Assembly (NCBI RefSeq): GCF_028683135.1
Contig: NZ_JAJUBB010000009.1
Coordinates: 124,001-188,000 of the forward strand
Reading direction: 5' to 3'
DNA: 64,000 nucleotides
Source: Enterovibrio qingdaonensis
Lineage (GTDB): Bacteria > Pseudomonadota > Gammaproteobacteria > Enterobacterales > Vibrionaceae
Under the pieces are notes generated by a model that saw nothing but the letters and a program-made list of their open reading frames with translations, had not been told where the DNA came from and did no database searches. Below are positions 38,766-46,897 of this stretch, in pieces. The first letter of the stretch is position 1. Every line of letters starts with the position of its first letter. Position numbers and translations under genes: made by a program.

Positions 38766-39215
38766 TTAGCCAGCCATTTGCTTTTCTTTGATCTCTGCAA
38801 GCGTTTTACAGTCGATACATAGATCGGCTGTTGGACGAGCTTCCAGGCGGCGAACGCCGATTTCCACACCACAAGAGTCACAAAAACCAAAATCGTCGTC
38901 TTCCAAACGTTGGAGGGTTTTTGCAATCTTTTTGATCAGCTTACGTTCGCGATCGCGGTTGCGAAGTTCGAGGCTAAACTCTTCTTCTTGCGCAGCACGG
39001 TCAACTGGATCTGGGAAGTTTGCTGCTTCGTCTTGCATGTGGTGAACCGTACGATCAACTTCTTCTCTAAGCTGATCACGCCACGCTTGAAGGATTTTAC
39101 GGAAATGATCAATTTGCTGATCATTCATGTATTCCTCGCCAGCTTTTTCCTGATAAGGTTCTAACCCGGCCATAGCCAGGATGCCCAGCGATTTTTTTAC
39201 TTTGCTTTCTGGCAT
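38766..39215 (-). CDS. dksA: RNA polymerase-binding transcription factor DksA
   Basis: DksA binds the RNA polymerase secondary channel and, with ppGpp, adjusts transcription to nutrient state. ATG at 39215 (149 residues, AGGAG upstream) is chosen; E. coli DksA has 151. A coiled-coil with tip aspartates lies in [18 protein letters not shown] four-cysteine zinc finger [18 protein letters not shown]...CIDC follows. It heads the dksA-gluQ-pcnB-folK-panBC group on the minus strand. Confidence 0.97.
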   Translation of the reverse strand: MPESKVKKSLGILAMAGLEPYQEKAGEEYMNDQQIDHFRKILQAWRDQLREEVDRTVHHMQDEAANFPDPVDRAAQEEEFSLELRNRDRERKLIKKIAKTLQRLEDDDFGFCDSCGVEIGVRRLEARPTADLCIDCKTLAEIKEKQMAG

Positions 39216-39346
39216 TAAGCGTTCTCCTAAATACACCCTGACCCGCTTGGTCAAAATAGGGCGGTACATATAACAGAAACCCTAAAGTGAGGCAACGATT
39301 GTTTCTGCCTAACGTCATCCCAGTGTGAAGGTGTCTACATTTTTTC

Positions 39347-40057
39347 TCACAGGTGGGAAAACGGGACCCTAGTTTTTATGCTCACCTGACGTGATGAAAG
39401 GTCGGCTTTATAGCACAGTATTTCCACACCAAGTGATTCAGCTTCAATAAGTAATTGATTATAGACTGCATCTATATGTTTTGCCGCGGAAACTCTTTCA
39501 ATACCTGAGTGAAGCACGGCAAAAAACAATACGGCGCGTTTGCCTTGTTGGCTTAATGTCGCTAATTCGCGAAGATGCTTTTGTCCTCGCGTTGTCACCG
39601 CATCCGGGAAGAAGCCTTGCCCATTATCTTCCAACAAAGTGACACTTTTTATCTCGATATAGCAGTCGGTTTTGTCGGGGGACTGGAGCAAGATATCGAT
39701 GCGGCTTTTCTCTTCACCATAAGGCACCTCAGCGCGAAGTGAAGCATAGCCTTCCAATTCTGCTATTCGTCCCTCATTGATCGCCTCGATCACTAATCGG
39801 TTAGCCTGAGCCGTATTTACACAGATAAAATGACCGGCGTGGGACTCCGTCAATTCCCAACTGTTCGGGTATTTACGTTTAAGGTTATCCGACGTGGAAT
39901 ACCATACGGTATCCCCCGTATTGGCGCAGCCTGTCATCGCCCCGGTATTGGCGCAGTGAATAGTACGCACTGTCCCATCGTCACACTCGATATCGGCGAG
40001 AAATCGTTTATAACGCTTAATCAGACGGGCTGATTGTAGCGGTGGTGAAAAATCCAT
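39347..40057 (-). CDS. sfsA: SfsA family DNA/RNA nuclease-like protein
   Basis: A 236-residue SfsA (sugar fermentation stimulation) protein beginning [20 protein letters not shown]. The family has an OB-fold followed by a PD-(D/E)XK-like nuclease fold; [13 protein letters not shown] here has the expected E-x-K. The cellular role is uncertain: it was first described as helping maltose use in E. coli. AAGGAG precedes the ATG. It lies 12 bases after thpR, so the two are probably one transcript. Confidence 0.93.
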   Translation of the reverse strand: MDFSPPLQSARLIKRYKRFLADIECDDGTVRTIHCANTGAMTGCANTGDTVWYSTSDNLKRKYPNSWELTESHAGHFICVNTAQANRLVIEAINEGRIAELEGYASLRAEVPYGEEKSRIDILLQSPDKTDCYIEIKSVTLLEDNGQGFFPDAVTTRGQKHLRELATLSQQGKRAVLFFAVLHSGIERVSAAKHIDAVYNQLLIEAESLGVEILCYKADLSSRQVSIKTRVPFSHL

Positions 40058-40069
40058 GTTGCTCCTTGT

Positions 40070-40615
40070 TCATCTCTCAAGCGGGGAGGCCCCTGTCAGC
40101 GCCCAACGATTCAGGCAAATATACTGAACGCCTCGACCCGTAGGACTTGGCTCTGAAGCATAAAGTCCAAAGTATTTAACCTGTAAGGATGTGCGCAAGT
40201 CTACGTCATCTTTAAGTGGCTGGGCTTTCCTTAATAAAGAGATGTGCGGTAAATACGAATGCGTGTCAGATTGCCCCAGCACGGTACGACGGATGGCTTG
40301 TATCGGTGTGACTAATCGTGCGAGTGATGGTGATTGCGCGATGCCCAGCCAGAGGATCTGTGGCTTAGTGAAAAAGCCTGTTTTCGTTGTATGGATGGTA
40401 AATGAGGGAAGTTGAATCGCATCGGCGGCTTGGCAACACGCGTCGTATTGTGTTGCATCGACATTCCCTAAAAACGCGAGTGTGATGTGCAAGTTGTCAT
40501 CAGGAATGGTACAGCCATGTTTTCCCATGACATGCTTGAGCGCGATGATTTCTTCACGACTAGCTGCATTCGCAGCATCTTTTAAATCGATAGCAAAAAA
40601 CAAACGCCGATTCAC
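40070..40615 (-). CDS. thpR: RNA 2',3'-cyclic phosphodiesterase ThpR (LigT)
   Basis: This 2H phosphoesterase opens 2',3'-cyclic phosphates on RNA and can seal certain tRNA halves in reverse. The two HxT/S-x motifs are HITLAFLG and HISLLRKA. GTG at 40615 is chosen because AGGAG lies 6 bases upstream, giving 181 residues close to the E. coli protein. A TTG seven codons upstream is the alternative. It is the first gene of a pair with sfsA and is divergent from hrpB. Confidence 0.88.
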   Translation of the reverse strand: MNRRLFFAIDLKDAANAASREEIIALKHVMGKHGCTIPDDNLHITLAFLGNVDATQYDACCQAADAIQLPSFTIHTTKTGFFTKPQILWLGIAQSPSLARLVTPIQAIRRTVLGQSDTHSYLPHISLLRKAQPLKDDVDLRTSLQVKYFGLYASEPSPTGRGVQYICLNRWALTGASPLER

Positions 40616-40718
40616 ACTCTTCTCCTCGTCAAGCAACGGTGATGGACACCGAAGTTGAACATCTTAAGGTCGCTTGGGTATATACTTGGCGGTTAATTCT
40701 GACACAAAGGTTTTTGAT

Positions 40719-43178
40719 TTGTCACAGCTTCCCATCGACAGCGTCTTAGACAGCGTCATCTCTGCAATTCGTCACAATGCTCACGTTATTTTAAAAGCAC
40801 CGCCTGGTGCGGGTAAGTCAACGCGACTGCCTCTTGCCTTGTTAGAAAAGCGCGTTGTTGAAGGTCGAATTGTGCTGCTAGAACCGCGTCGGTTGGCCGC
40901 GAGAAACATTGCGCAGTTTCTGGCAAAACAATTGGGAGAGGCCGTTGGACAAACGGTAGGACTCCGTGTGCGTGGTGAAACCCGTGTGAGTGATAAAACC
41001 CGCATAGAGATCGTCACGGAAGGCGTATTGACGCGAATGATCCAAACCGATCCTGAATTGGCTGGCGTGGATTTGGTGATCTTTGATGAGTACCACGAGC
41101 GCAGCTTACATGCTGATCTTGCATTGGCTCTGTCGTTAGATGTGCAAGCTGCATTAAGAGATGATCTGACCTTATTGGTGATGTCAGCAACGATCGATGA
41201 GGATGCTCTCGCCACATTATTACCTGATGCCGAAATTATCTGCTCAGAAGGTCGAAGCTTCCCGGTGGATGTGCGCTATCAATCCATTTCCCGTCAATAT
41301 GGCTATGAGGCGGCAATTGCGTCTGCTGTAGCCGCGCTTCTTGATAAGGAAGAAGGCTCTGCGCTGGTGTTTTTACCGGGCGTGCGGGAAATTCAACGGA
41401 CGGCGGAGGCATTACAGGGGAAGGTCCCTGCAAATGTGTTGATTTGCCCGTTATACGGCCAACTCTCTGCTAAAGAGCAACAAGAGGCGATTTCTCCTGC
41501 CCCCCAAGGACAACGAAAAATCGTGCTAGCAACCAACATTGCTGAGACGAGTTTGACGATTGAAGGGATTCGCTTAGTGGTTGATTCTGGTTTGGAGCGT
41601 GTCGCGCGGTTTAATCGAAAAACGGGCATTACCAAACTGGAAACCCTGCAAATTGCTAAGTCCTCAGCGATCCAGCGTATGGGGCGTGCAGGGCGACTAT
41701 CTGAAGGTGTCTGCTTGCGTTTGTATGGGGAAGATATTTTCCAACGCATGCAAACCGTACCAGAGCCAGAAATTGTCTCCAGTGATTTAATACAATTAGT
41801 GCTAGAAGTGACTCAATGGGGCTGTGCCCCCGAAGATTTACAGTGGCTTGACCTACCGCCGACCAAGCACTGGCAGCAGGCTCTTGAACTGTTGAGACAA
41901 TTAGGCTTGGTAGATAACCAAGGCAGCCTTACCGCGCAGGGGAAACAATTGCTCGAGTTGGGTGTTGAAGCGCGTTTAGGGGCAATGCTGCTAATGGCAA
42001 AGCATCGTGGTGCCGCGAGTATGTCTACGGCATGCTGGCTAGCGGCATGGGCGGAAGAGCCCCCGCGTGGAAAGTTGGATTGCGATCTGAGGTTGCAACT
42101 GATGCAACTCACGGCGCGCAAAGGTAGCCATCGTCAGCGCGCACAGCAACTTGCAGATAGGCTAGGGGTTAGACTTTCGAATGATCTTGAAAGTGATGAG
42201 CTGCCGCTGCTTGCGGCATCAGCTTGGCCGGATCGCATAGCTAAATGTCGTGGTAACAATGGTCGCTTTCTATTAAGTAATGGCCACGGTGCTCAGATTG
42301 ATACAGACCACCCGCTTTCGACTGAAGAGGCAGTGATTGCTATCGACTTGATGAGTGTTGCGCAAGGTGACAGTAGGATATTTACTGCATGCCGTGCAGA
42401 CTTCACCATCTTGCAAACCCAATTACCCTCACTGTTTTCTGAGCAGGAATGGGTAGACTGGGATGACCAAAAAGGGCGCTTAGTTGCAGAAACCCAAATT
42501 CGTTGCGGCGATATTGTTGTATCGAGAAAGCCTATTATGCAGATCAGTGACCAGATGCGCACACAGGCAGTCTTGCAACAGATCAAACGCAAGGGTATGG
42601 CCATCCTTCCACTTAATGCAAAGGCAGAAAGTCTGCTAAATCGTGCCCGTTGTGCCAGTGTATGGGGTTTGGGTCTGGCGTTGCCAGTACTTGATGAAGA
42701 GGCGGTAGTTGCAGCAACAGATGAGTGGCTATTGCCCTTCCTTAACGGTGTTAGCATGCTAAATGGCTTAAAGTCAGTAGATTTCTACGGCGCGTTGGAA
42801 GCCTGGTTTGGTTGGGATACAACGAAAGAACTTAACCGCTTGTTACCAGAAACATACCAAGTGCCAACAGGCTCGAACTACAAAATTCGCTACCAGCCTG
42901 AACTAAAGCCTGCACTCGCGGTAAAAATGCAAGAGATGTATGGGCAGGCGCAGTCACCCTCTATTGCAGACGGTAAGGTCACCTTGGTGGTTGAGTTATT
43001 GAGCCCAGCACAAAGGCCGCTCCAAATTACACAAGACTTGGCGGGTTTCTGGCAAGGTGCATACAAAGATGTGCAAAAAGAAATGAAAGGCCGATACCCA
43101 AAACATGTTTGGCCAGATGATCCGGCTAATCATCAGCCAACAACGTTAACGAAACGTCATTTCAAACCTGACGTTTGA
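40719..43178 (+). CDS. hrpB: ATP-dependent helicase HrpB (DEAH box)
   Basis: A DEAH-type superfamily 2 helicase of unknown physiological role, 819 residues from a TTG at 40719. That start has AAAGG 8 bases upstream and gives MSQLPIDSVL, which aligns with the E. coli start MSSLPVAAVL; an in-frame TTG at 40674 is less likely. Walker A is APPGAGKST near residue 28, the DExH box is seen as DEYH, and NIAETSLTIEGI and QRMGRAGRL are motifs V and VI. A long C-terminal HrpB-specific domain follows. It lies just upstream of mrcB, as in E. coli. Confidence 0.93.
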   Translation: MSQLPIDSVLDSVISAIRHNAHVILKAPPGAGKSTRLPLALLEKRVVEGRIVLLEPRRLAARNIAQFLAKQLGEAVGQTVGLRVRGETRVSDKTRIEIVTEGVLTRMIQTDPELAGVDLVIFDEYHERSLHADLALALSLDVQAALRDDLTLLVMSATIDEDALATLLPDAEIICSEGRSFPVDVRYQSISRQYGYEAAIASAVAALLDKEEGSALVFLPGVREIQRTAEALQGKVPANVLICPLYGQLSAKEQQEAISPAPQGQRKIVLATNIAETSLTIEGIRLVVDSGLERVARFNRKTGITKLETLQIAKSSAIQRMGRAGRLSEGVCLRLYGEDIFQRMQTVPEPEIVSSDLIQLVLEVTQWGCAPEDLQWLDLPPTKHWQQALELLRQLGLVDNQGSLTAQGKQLLELGVEARLGAMLLMAKHRGAASMSTACWLAAWAEEPPRGKLDCDLRLQLMQLTARKGSHRQRAQQLADRLGVRLSNDLESDELPLLAASAWPDRIAKCRGNNGRFLLSNGHGAQIDTDHPLSTEEAVIAIDLMSVAQGDSRIFTACRADFTILQTQLPSLFSEQEWVDWDDQKGRLVAETQIRCGDIVVSRKPIMQISDQMRTQAVLQQIKRKGMAILPLNAKAESLLNRARCASVWGLGLALPVLDEEAVVAATDEWLLPFLNGVSMLNGLKSVDFYGALEAWFGWDTTKELNRLLPETYQVPTGSNYKIRYQPELKPALAVKMQEMYGQAQSPSIADGKVTLVVELLSPAQRPLQITQDLAGFWQGAYKDVQKEMKGRYPKHVWPDDPANHQPTTLTKRHFKPDV

Positions 43179-43192
43179 TAAGCAAGAGCTTC

Positions 43193-45517
43193 ATGACAAA
43201 ACAAACACCGAAAAAACGCCCAGCAAGTAAAAAGAAAACAGTCGCGAAAAAAACAGCGTCACGAGGGTGGGGGAAAAAGCTCATCTCTCTTGGCGTTAAG
43301 TTGACGCTGGTTGGACTTGCGGCACTTGTCATTTTAGGTATCTATCTTGATGGAAAAATCCGTGATCGCTTTGAGGGGCAGATATGGCAACTTCCGGCAG
43401 TGGTGTACGGTCGCATACTTCACCTTGCGCCCGGCAATGAAGTCACCATTAATGAACTCAAGCGCGAACTGGACTTACTCAACTACAACAAAGTGAGAAC
43501 GCCCAATCGCCCCGGTGAATATTCGGCATCGTCAACGCGTGTGGAGCTAATTCGACGCCCGTTTGAATTTGAAGATGGCCCACAACCTGCCAAACACGTG
43601 ATGGTTACATTCGGCAGCGAGGGTGTAGAGACAATAAAGCAACTCGATGATGGCAAGCAACGAGGCTACCTCCGTATCGAACCAAAACTGTTAGGGATGA
43701 TGGAGTCCAACACGGATGAGCAACGCTTGTTCCTGCCTCGTGAGCGTTTTCCTGAATTTCTTATCGACGCACTGCTTACGACTGAAGACCGAGATTTTTA
43801 TCATCACGACGGCGTTAACCCCTTCGCGATTGCGCGTGCATTGGTCGTGAATATTAAGGCGGGTAGAACGGTACAGGGCGGATCTACGCTGACACAGCAA
43901 CTTGCAAAGAACCTGTTCTTAACGCGTGACCGCACCCTCTGGCGAAAAGTGCAGGAAGCGTACATCGCCATTATTCTGGATTATCGCTACAGCAAAGACC
44001 GTATTCTCGAAGCCTATCTTAACGAAGTGTATTTAGGGCAGGCCAAAGGGGAGGCGGTACACGGTTTCCCGCTTGGGGCGCGTCTATACTTCGGCAGACC
44101 AATTGAAGAATTACGTATCGATCAATTGGCCATGCTGGTGGGTATGGTTAAAGGACCTTCCTATTATAACCCTTGGCGTTACCCAGAACGCGCACGCGTC
44201 AGGCGGGATCTGGTTCTGAGAATGATGATGGAAAATGGCATCATTACGTCAGGCCAGTATGCGCAAGCCGCTGCCCGTGACTTGGATGTGCAAAAGTCTC
44301 CGAGTCTGAATAGCCGGCAGCCTGCCTATTTCGAACAGCTTACTCTGGAAATTAGAGAGCGAGTCGGCAATCAGTTTGACCCAGAGAGTGGTTTACGTGT
44401 GTTCACGACGTTGGATCCACTTTCGCAGTCGTTGATTGAAAAGAGTGTGGTTAAAAAAGTCGGCGAACTGAAAAAAGTCGCAGGTAAACAGTTAGAGGCT
44501 GCTGTGGTTATTGCCGACAGGCAAAGCGGAGAAATTCGAGCCATGGTCGGAGGAAGTCGTCCGGGGTATGCAGGATTTAACCGTGCCCTCAACGGTAGAC
44601 GCCAAATAGGCTCTTTGGCTAAGCCAGCTGTGTATCTCGCAGCATTGAGTGAGCCAAATAAATACAACCTTGGGTCGCCCTTGGATGACAAGCCAGTCGT
44701 GTTAAAAGGGGACAAAGGCAGTGAATGGCGTCCACGTAACTACGACAGGAAATTCCGAGGGGAGGTGCCACTTATACGGGCGCTTGCCAATTCTTATAAC
44801 ATTCCCACGGTCAATCTGGGTCTAGCACTTGGGCTGGACAAGGTGATTGATACATTTGAAGAGTTAGGTGTCGATCCTAATCAAATCACACGCGTGCCCT
44901 CTCTGTTGCTTGGTGCTTTTACGCTAACACCAATGGAAGTTACCCAAATGTACCAAACCCTTGGGAGTGGTGGCAGACAGGCAGAACTAACGGCGCTTAG
45001 AGCTGTTGTGACACGAGATGGGCAAGTGCTATACCGCAATTGGCCTAAGTCGAGTCAAAGTGCGTCAGAGCAAGCGAGCTGGTTGACCTTATATGCGATG
45101 AAACAAGCAGTAAAAGACGGCACAGCGAGATACCTCAACCCGTCATTTTCTTGGGCGTCTCTCGCCGGCAAAACGGGTACCACAGATAACAACCGTGACA
45201 GTTGGTATGTAGGTATCGATGGCAGAGAAGTGGTAACGATTTGGTTGGGTCGTGATGACAACAAACCGATGAAGTTAACAGGGTCCTCTGGGGCATTGCG
45301 TGTGTATGCTGATTACATCAAAGCGAGACAGCCCGAGCGACTAACGCTCAGTTGGCCTTCACAGCTTACCAGCGTGCCTTACCGCGTTCATGACGGACAG
45401 TTTGTCACAGATTGTATTAGTGAAACGAAAATTCCGATGTGGGATCCAAAGGGGAGTTGGCGTAAACGGTGCGAGAAATCTGACCCAATAGGTTGGTTTA
45501 GCGGCTTGTTCAACTAA
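43193..45517 (+). CDS. mrcB: Penicillin-binding protein 1B
   Basis: PBP1B is a bifunctional peptidoglycan synthase: glycosyltransferase and transpeptidase. A Lys-rich cytoplasmic tail (about 1-25) is followed by one membrane helix (about 31-54), a UB2H domain (about 65-150), the GT51 domain with TTEDRDFYHHDGVNP and QGGSTLTQQLAKNLFL, and a transpeptidase with SLAK (SxxK), SYN and KTGTT. It has 774 residues from ATG 43193. The frame overlaps the hrpB stop if a TTG at 43175 is used; the ATG is preferred. The partner lipoprotein LpoB is not in the window. Confidence 0.95.
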   Translation: MTKQTPKKRPASKKKTVAKKTASRGWGKKLISLGVKLTLVGLAALVILGIYLDGKIRDRFEGQIWQLPAVVYGRILHLAPGNEVTINELKRELDLLNYNKVRTPNRPGEYSASSTRVELIRRPFEFEDGPQPAKHVMVTFGSEGVETIKQLDDGKQRGYLRIEPKLLGMMESNTDEQRLFLPRERFPEFLIDALLTTEDRDFYHHDGVNPFAIARALVVNIKAGRTVQGGSTLTQQLAKNLFLTRDRTLWRKVQEAYIAIILDYRYSKDRILEAYLNEVYLGQAKGEAVHGFPLGARLYFGRPIEELRIDQLAMLVGMVKGPSYYNPWRYPERARVRRDLVLRMMMENGIITSGQYAQAAARDLDVQKSPSLNSRQPAYFEQLTLEIRERVGNQFDPESGLRVFTTLDPLSQSLIEKSVVKKVGELKKVAGKQLEAAVVIADRQSGEIRAMVGGSRPGYAGFNRALNGRRQIGSLAKPAVYLAALSEPNKYNLGSPLDDKPVVLKGDKGSEWRPRNYDRKFRGEVPLIRALANSYNIPTVNLGLALGLDKVIDTFEELGVDPNQITRVPSLLLGAFTLTPMEVTQMYQTLGSGGRQAELTALRAVVTRDGQVLYRNWPKSSQSASEQASWLTLYAMKQAVKDGTARYLNPSFSWASLAGKTGTTDNNRDSWYVGIDGREVVTIWLGRDDNKPMKLTGSSGALRVYADYIKARQPERLTLSWPSQLTSVPYRVHDGQFVTDCISETKIPMWDPKGSWRKRCEKSDPIGWFSGLFN

Positions 45518-45540
45518 TCAAATTTTGATTAAGAAAATTG

Positions 45541-45574
45541 AGGGCTTGATTGTGAATGCAATCGGGCCCTTTTT
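45541..45574 (+). terminator. Intrinsic terminator after mrcB
   Basis: A 12-bp stem AGGGCTTGATTG / CAATCGGGCCCT with two G-T pairs, a 6-base loop and T5. Confidence 0.85.
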
Positions 45575-45602
45575 GTATGCGTGTTTATAAACGCTAGATA
45601 CG

Positions 45603-45626
45603 AAAAAGCCTCGTCAATGACGAGGC
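45603..45626 (-). terminator. Terminator of the first tRNA array
   Basis: GCCTCGTC / GACGAGGC stem (45608-45615, 45619-45626) with a 3-base loop; five T follow on the minus strand. Confidence 0.88.
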
Positions 45627-45637
45627 CTTCGTAAAGA

Positions 45638-45713
<76 letters not shown>

Positions 45714-45762
45714 ACACAAACCTTGGAAACGTTGCTTGTCTTAAAACACCATTTCACGAATA

Positions 45763-45838
45763 TGGTGCCTCGAGGCGGAATCGAACCACCGACACGGGGA
45801 TTTTCAATCCCCTGCTCTACCGACTGAGCTATCGAGGC
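45763..45838 (-). tRNA. tRNA-Phe (GAA), copy 1
   Basis: A 76-base tRNA with anticodon loop TTGAAAA (anticodon GAA), a GGGGA/TCCCC anticodon stem and encoded CCA. It is the first gene of a Phe-Thr pair on the minus strand. Confidence 0.97.
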
Positions 45839-45848
45839 AACGAGGGCT

Positions 45849-45877
45849 ATTAAATAGCAGAGCCGTGTTTCTGTCAA
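45849..45877 (-). promoter_or_regulatory. Promoter of the first tRNA array
   Basis: Minus strand: -35 TTGACA (45877-45872), a 17-base spacer, -10 TTTAAT (45854-45849), then a GC-rich discriminator GCCC, as expected for a stringently controlled tRNA promoter. Confidence 0.85.
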
Positions 45878-46207
45878 AATAAATTCGCACCCATTTGGTT
45901 CGTTTGCTGCTTTTTTGTCTCTTTTGGTGGTAATGCGTTCGGTGTGGCGTTCTATTAATCACTTTCAAATTAGTGTGATCAAATGCAGGTTGGGAATATC
46001 CACCATTTTTGGATGGTTACAACATAAATGTCTGAACGAATGCGTGGACTGTAGTGACCTGTGCTTTTTTATTGCCTCGAACCTGGGCGTATTTCTCCTA
46101 TTTAAAACCATTTGACTAAAAAACTGCCATTTCTCTCATTATTGCTACACTTACAGGTACATATATTCCTTTGGCACAAGTCAATAGATTTTGGAGTGAA
46201 TTCTGCG
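45878..46207. other. Gene-free region between tRNA array 1 and the chemosensory operon
   Basis: About 330 bases without a supported gene. A frame from 45915 to 46115 is AT-rich and has no recognisable product. The region must hold the chemosensory operon promoter; the RpoS-like -10 element is listed separately. Confidence 0.5.
46145..46153 (+). promoter_or_regulatory. RpoS-like -10 element of the chemosensory operon
   Basis: GCTACACTTA closely fits the sigma-S extended -10 KCTAYACTTAA, about 57 bases before the first STAS gene. A weak -35 (CTGCCA) lies 16 bases upstream. V. cholerae chemotaxis cluster III is reported to need RpoS. Confidence 0.5.
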
Positions 46208-46486
46208 ATGGGATTCTCATTGGGAGAACAGTTGGATATTACGCAGGTAATGGACATTAAAGACCGCCTGCAGGTCGAATTGGAGCAATCCGACAGCTTG
46301 CTAATCGATGGTAGTGAAGTTTCGCGAGTAGATGCGCCAGGATTGCAGTTATTGCTCACGGCGAAAACCGTTTGTCAGAACCAGTCAATTAACTGGAAGT
46401 GGCAAGGGGCTTCGAATGAGTTAGTAACAGCAGCAAAAACGCTAGGGTTGGTTGGGCCTTTGGGCTTGAACGATTTTGCTGATTAG
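46208..46486 (+). CDS. STAS-domain protein lacking the phosphorylatable serine
   Basis: A 92-residue single STAS domain, the first gene of the chemosensory operon. The site that reads D-S-(A/S)-G in anti-sigma-factor antagonists here reads VDAPGLQLLL, so the phosphorylated Ser is replaced by Ala. It therefore could not be switched by kinase and phosphatase in the classic way and may bind its partner constitutively. ATG at 46208 is chosen by domain boundary; the ribosome site (GGAG, about 11 bases away) is distant. A longer frame from 46112 gives a hydrophobic, unlikely N terminus. The role is unknown; similar small STAS genes stand beside cheY in other vibrio cluster III loci. Confidence 0.8.
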   Translation: MGFSLGEQLDITQVMDIKDRLQVELEQSDSLLIDGSEVSRVDAPGLQLLLTAKTVCQNQSINWKWQGASNELVTAAKTLGLVGPLGLNDFAD

Positions 46487-46516
46487 TTTTTCACGTAGTT
46501 CAATCAAGGTGACAGT

Positions 46517-46876
46517 ATGCGAAAAATACTAGCTGCAGATGATTCCGTTTCTATCCGTCAGATGGTCAGCCACACGCTGAAAGAAGCTGGATATCAAGTT
46601 GAAACGGCCAATGACGGTGCCGAAGCATTGTCAAAAGCCAAAACAGGGCAGTACGACGTTATCATCTCAGATGTGAACATGCCGAATATGGATGGATTGG
46701 AATTTGTGCGTCAGGTACGTGCAGTTCCTCAGTACAAGTTCACGCCAATACTGATGCTTACCACGGAAACTTCCGCAGAGAAAAAGAGTTTGGGTAAGTC
46801 AGCAGGCGCAACAGGTTGGATAGTAAAGCCGTTTAATCCAGATACCCTTCTCAAAACGCTACAACGTGTTATTTAA
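46517..46876 (+). CDS. cheY: Chemotaxis response regulator CheY
   Basis: A 119-residue single receiver domain. The acidic pocket is Asp8/Asp9 (ILAADDS), the phosphorylated residue is Asp52 (ISDVNMPNMDG), the switch Thr is in LMLTTE and the Lys is Lys104 in VKPF. It lacks an output domain and would carry the signal from the downstream CheA. Its target is unknown: sequence features do not show whether it binds the flagellar FliM. It is 21 bases from cheA. Confidence 0.93.
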   Translation: MRKILAADDSVSIRQMVSHTLKEAGYQVETANDGAEALSKAKTGQYDVIISDVNMPNMDGLEFVRQVRAVPQYKFTPILMLTTETSAEKKSLGKSAGATGWIVKPFNPDTLLKTLQRVI

Positions 46877-46897
46877 CGTTCGAGCAAGGAGATCATT

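Noticed and set aside
45915..46115. 66-residue open frame upstream of the chemosensory operon
   Set aside because: AT-rich, no ribosome site, no recognisable family, and it overlaps the likely promoter region.
46112..46117. TTGACT as -35 of the chemosensory operon
   Set aside because: It is 28 bases from the -10 element, too far for a normal promoter.
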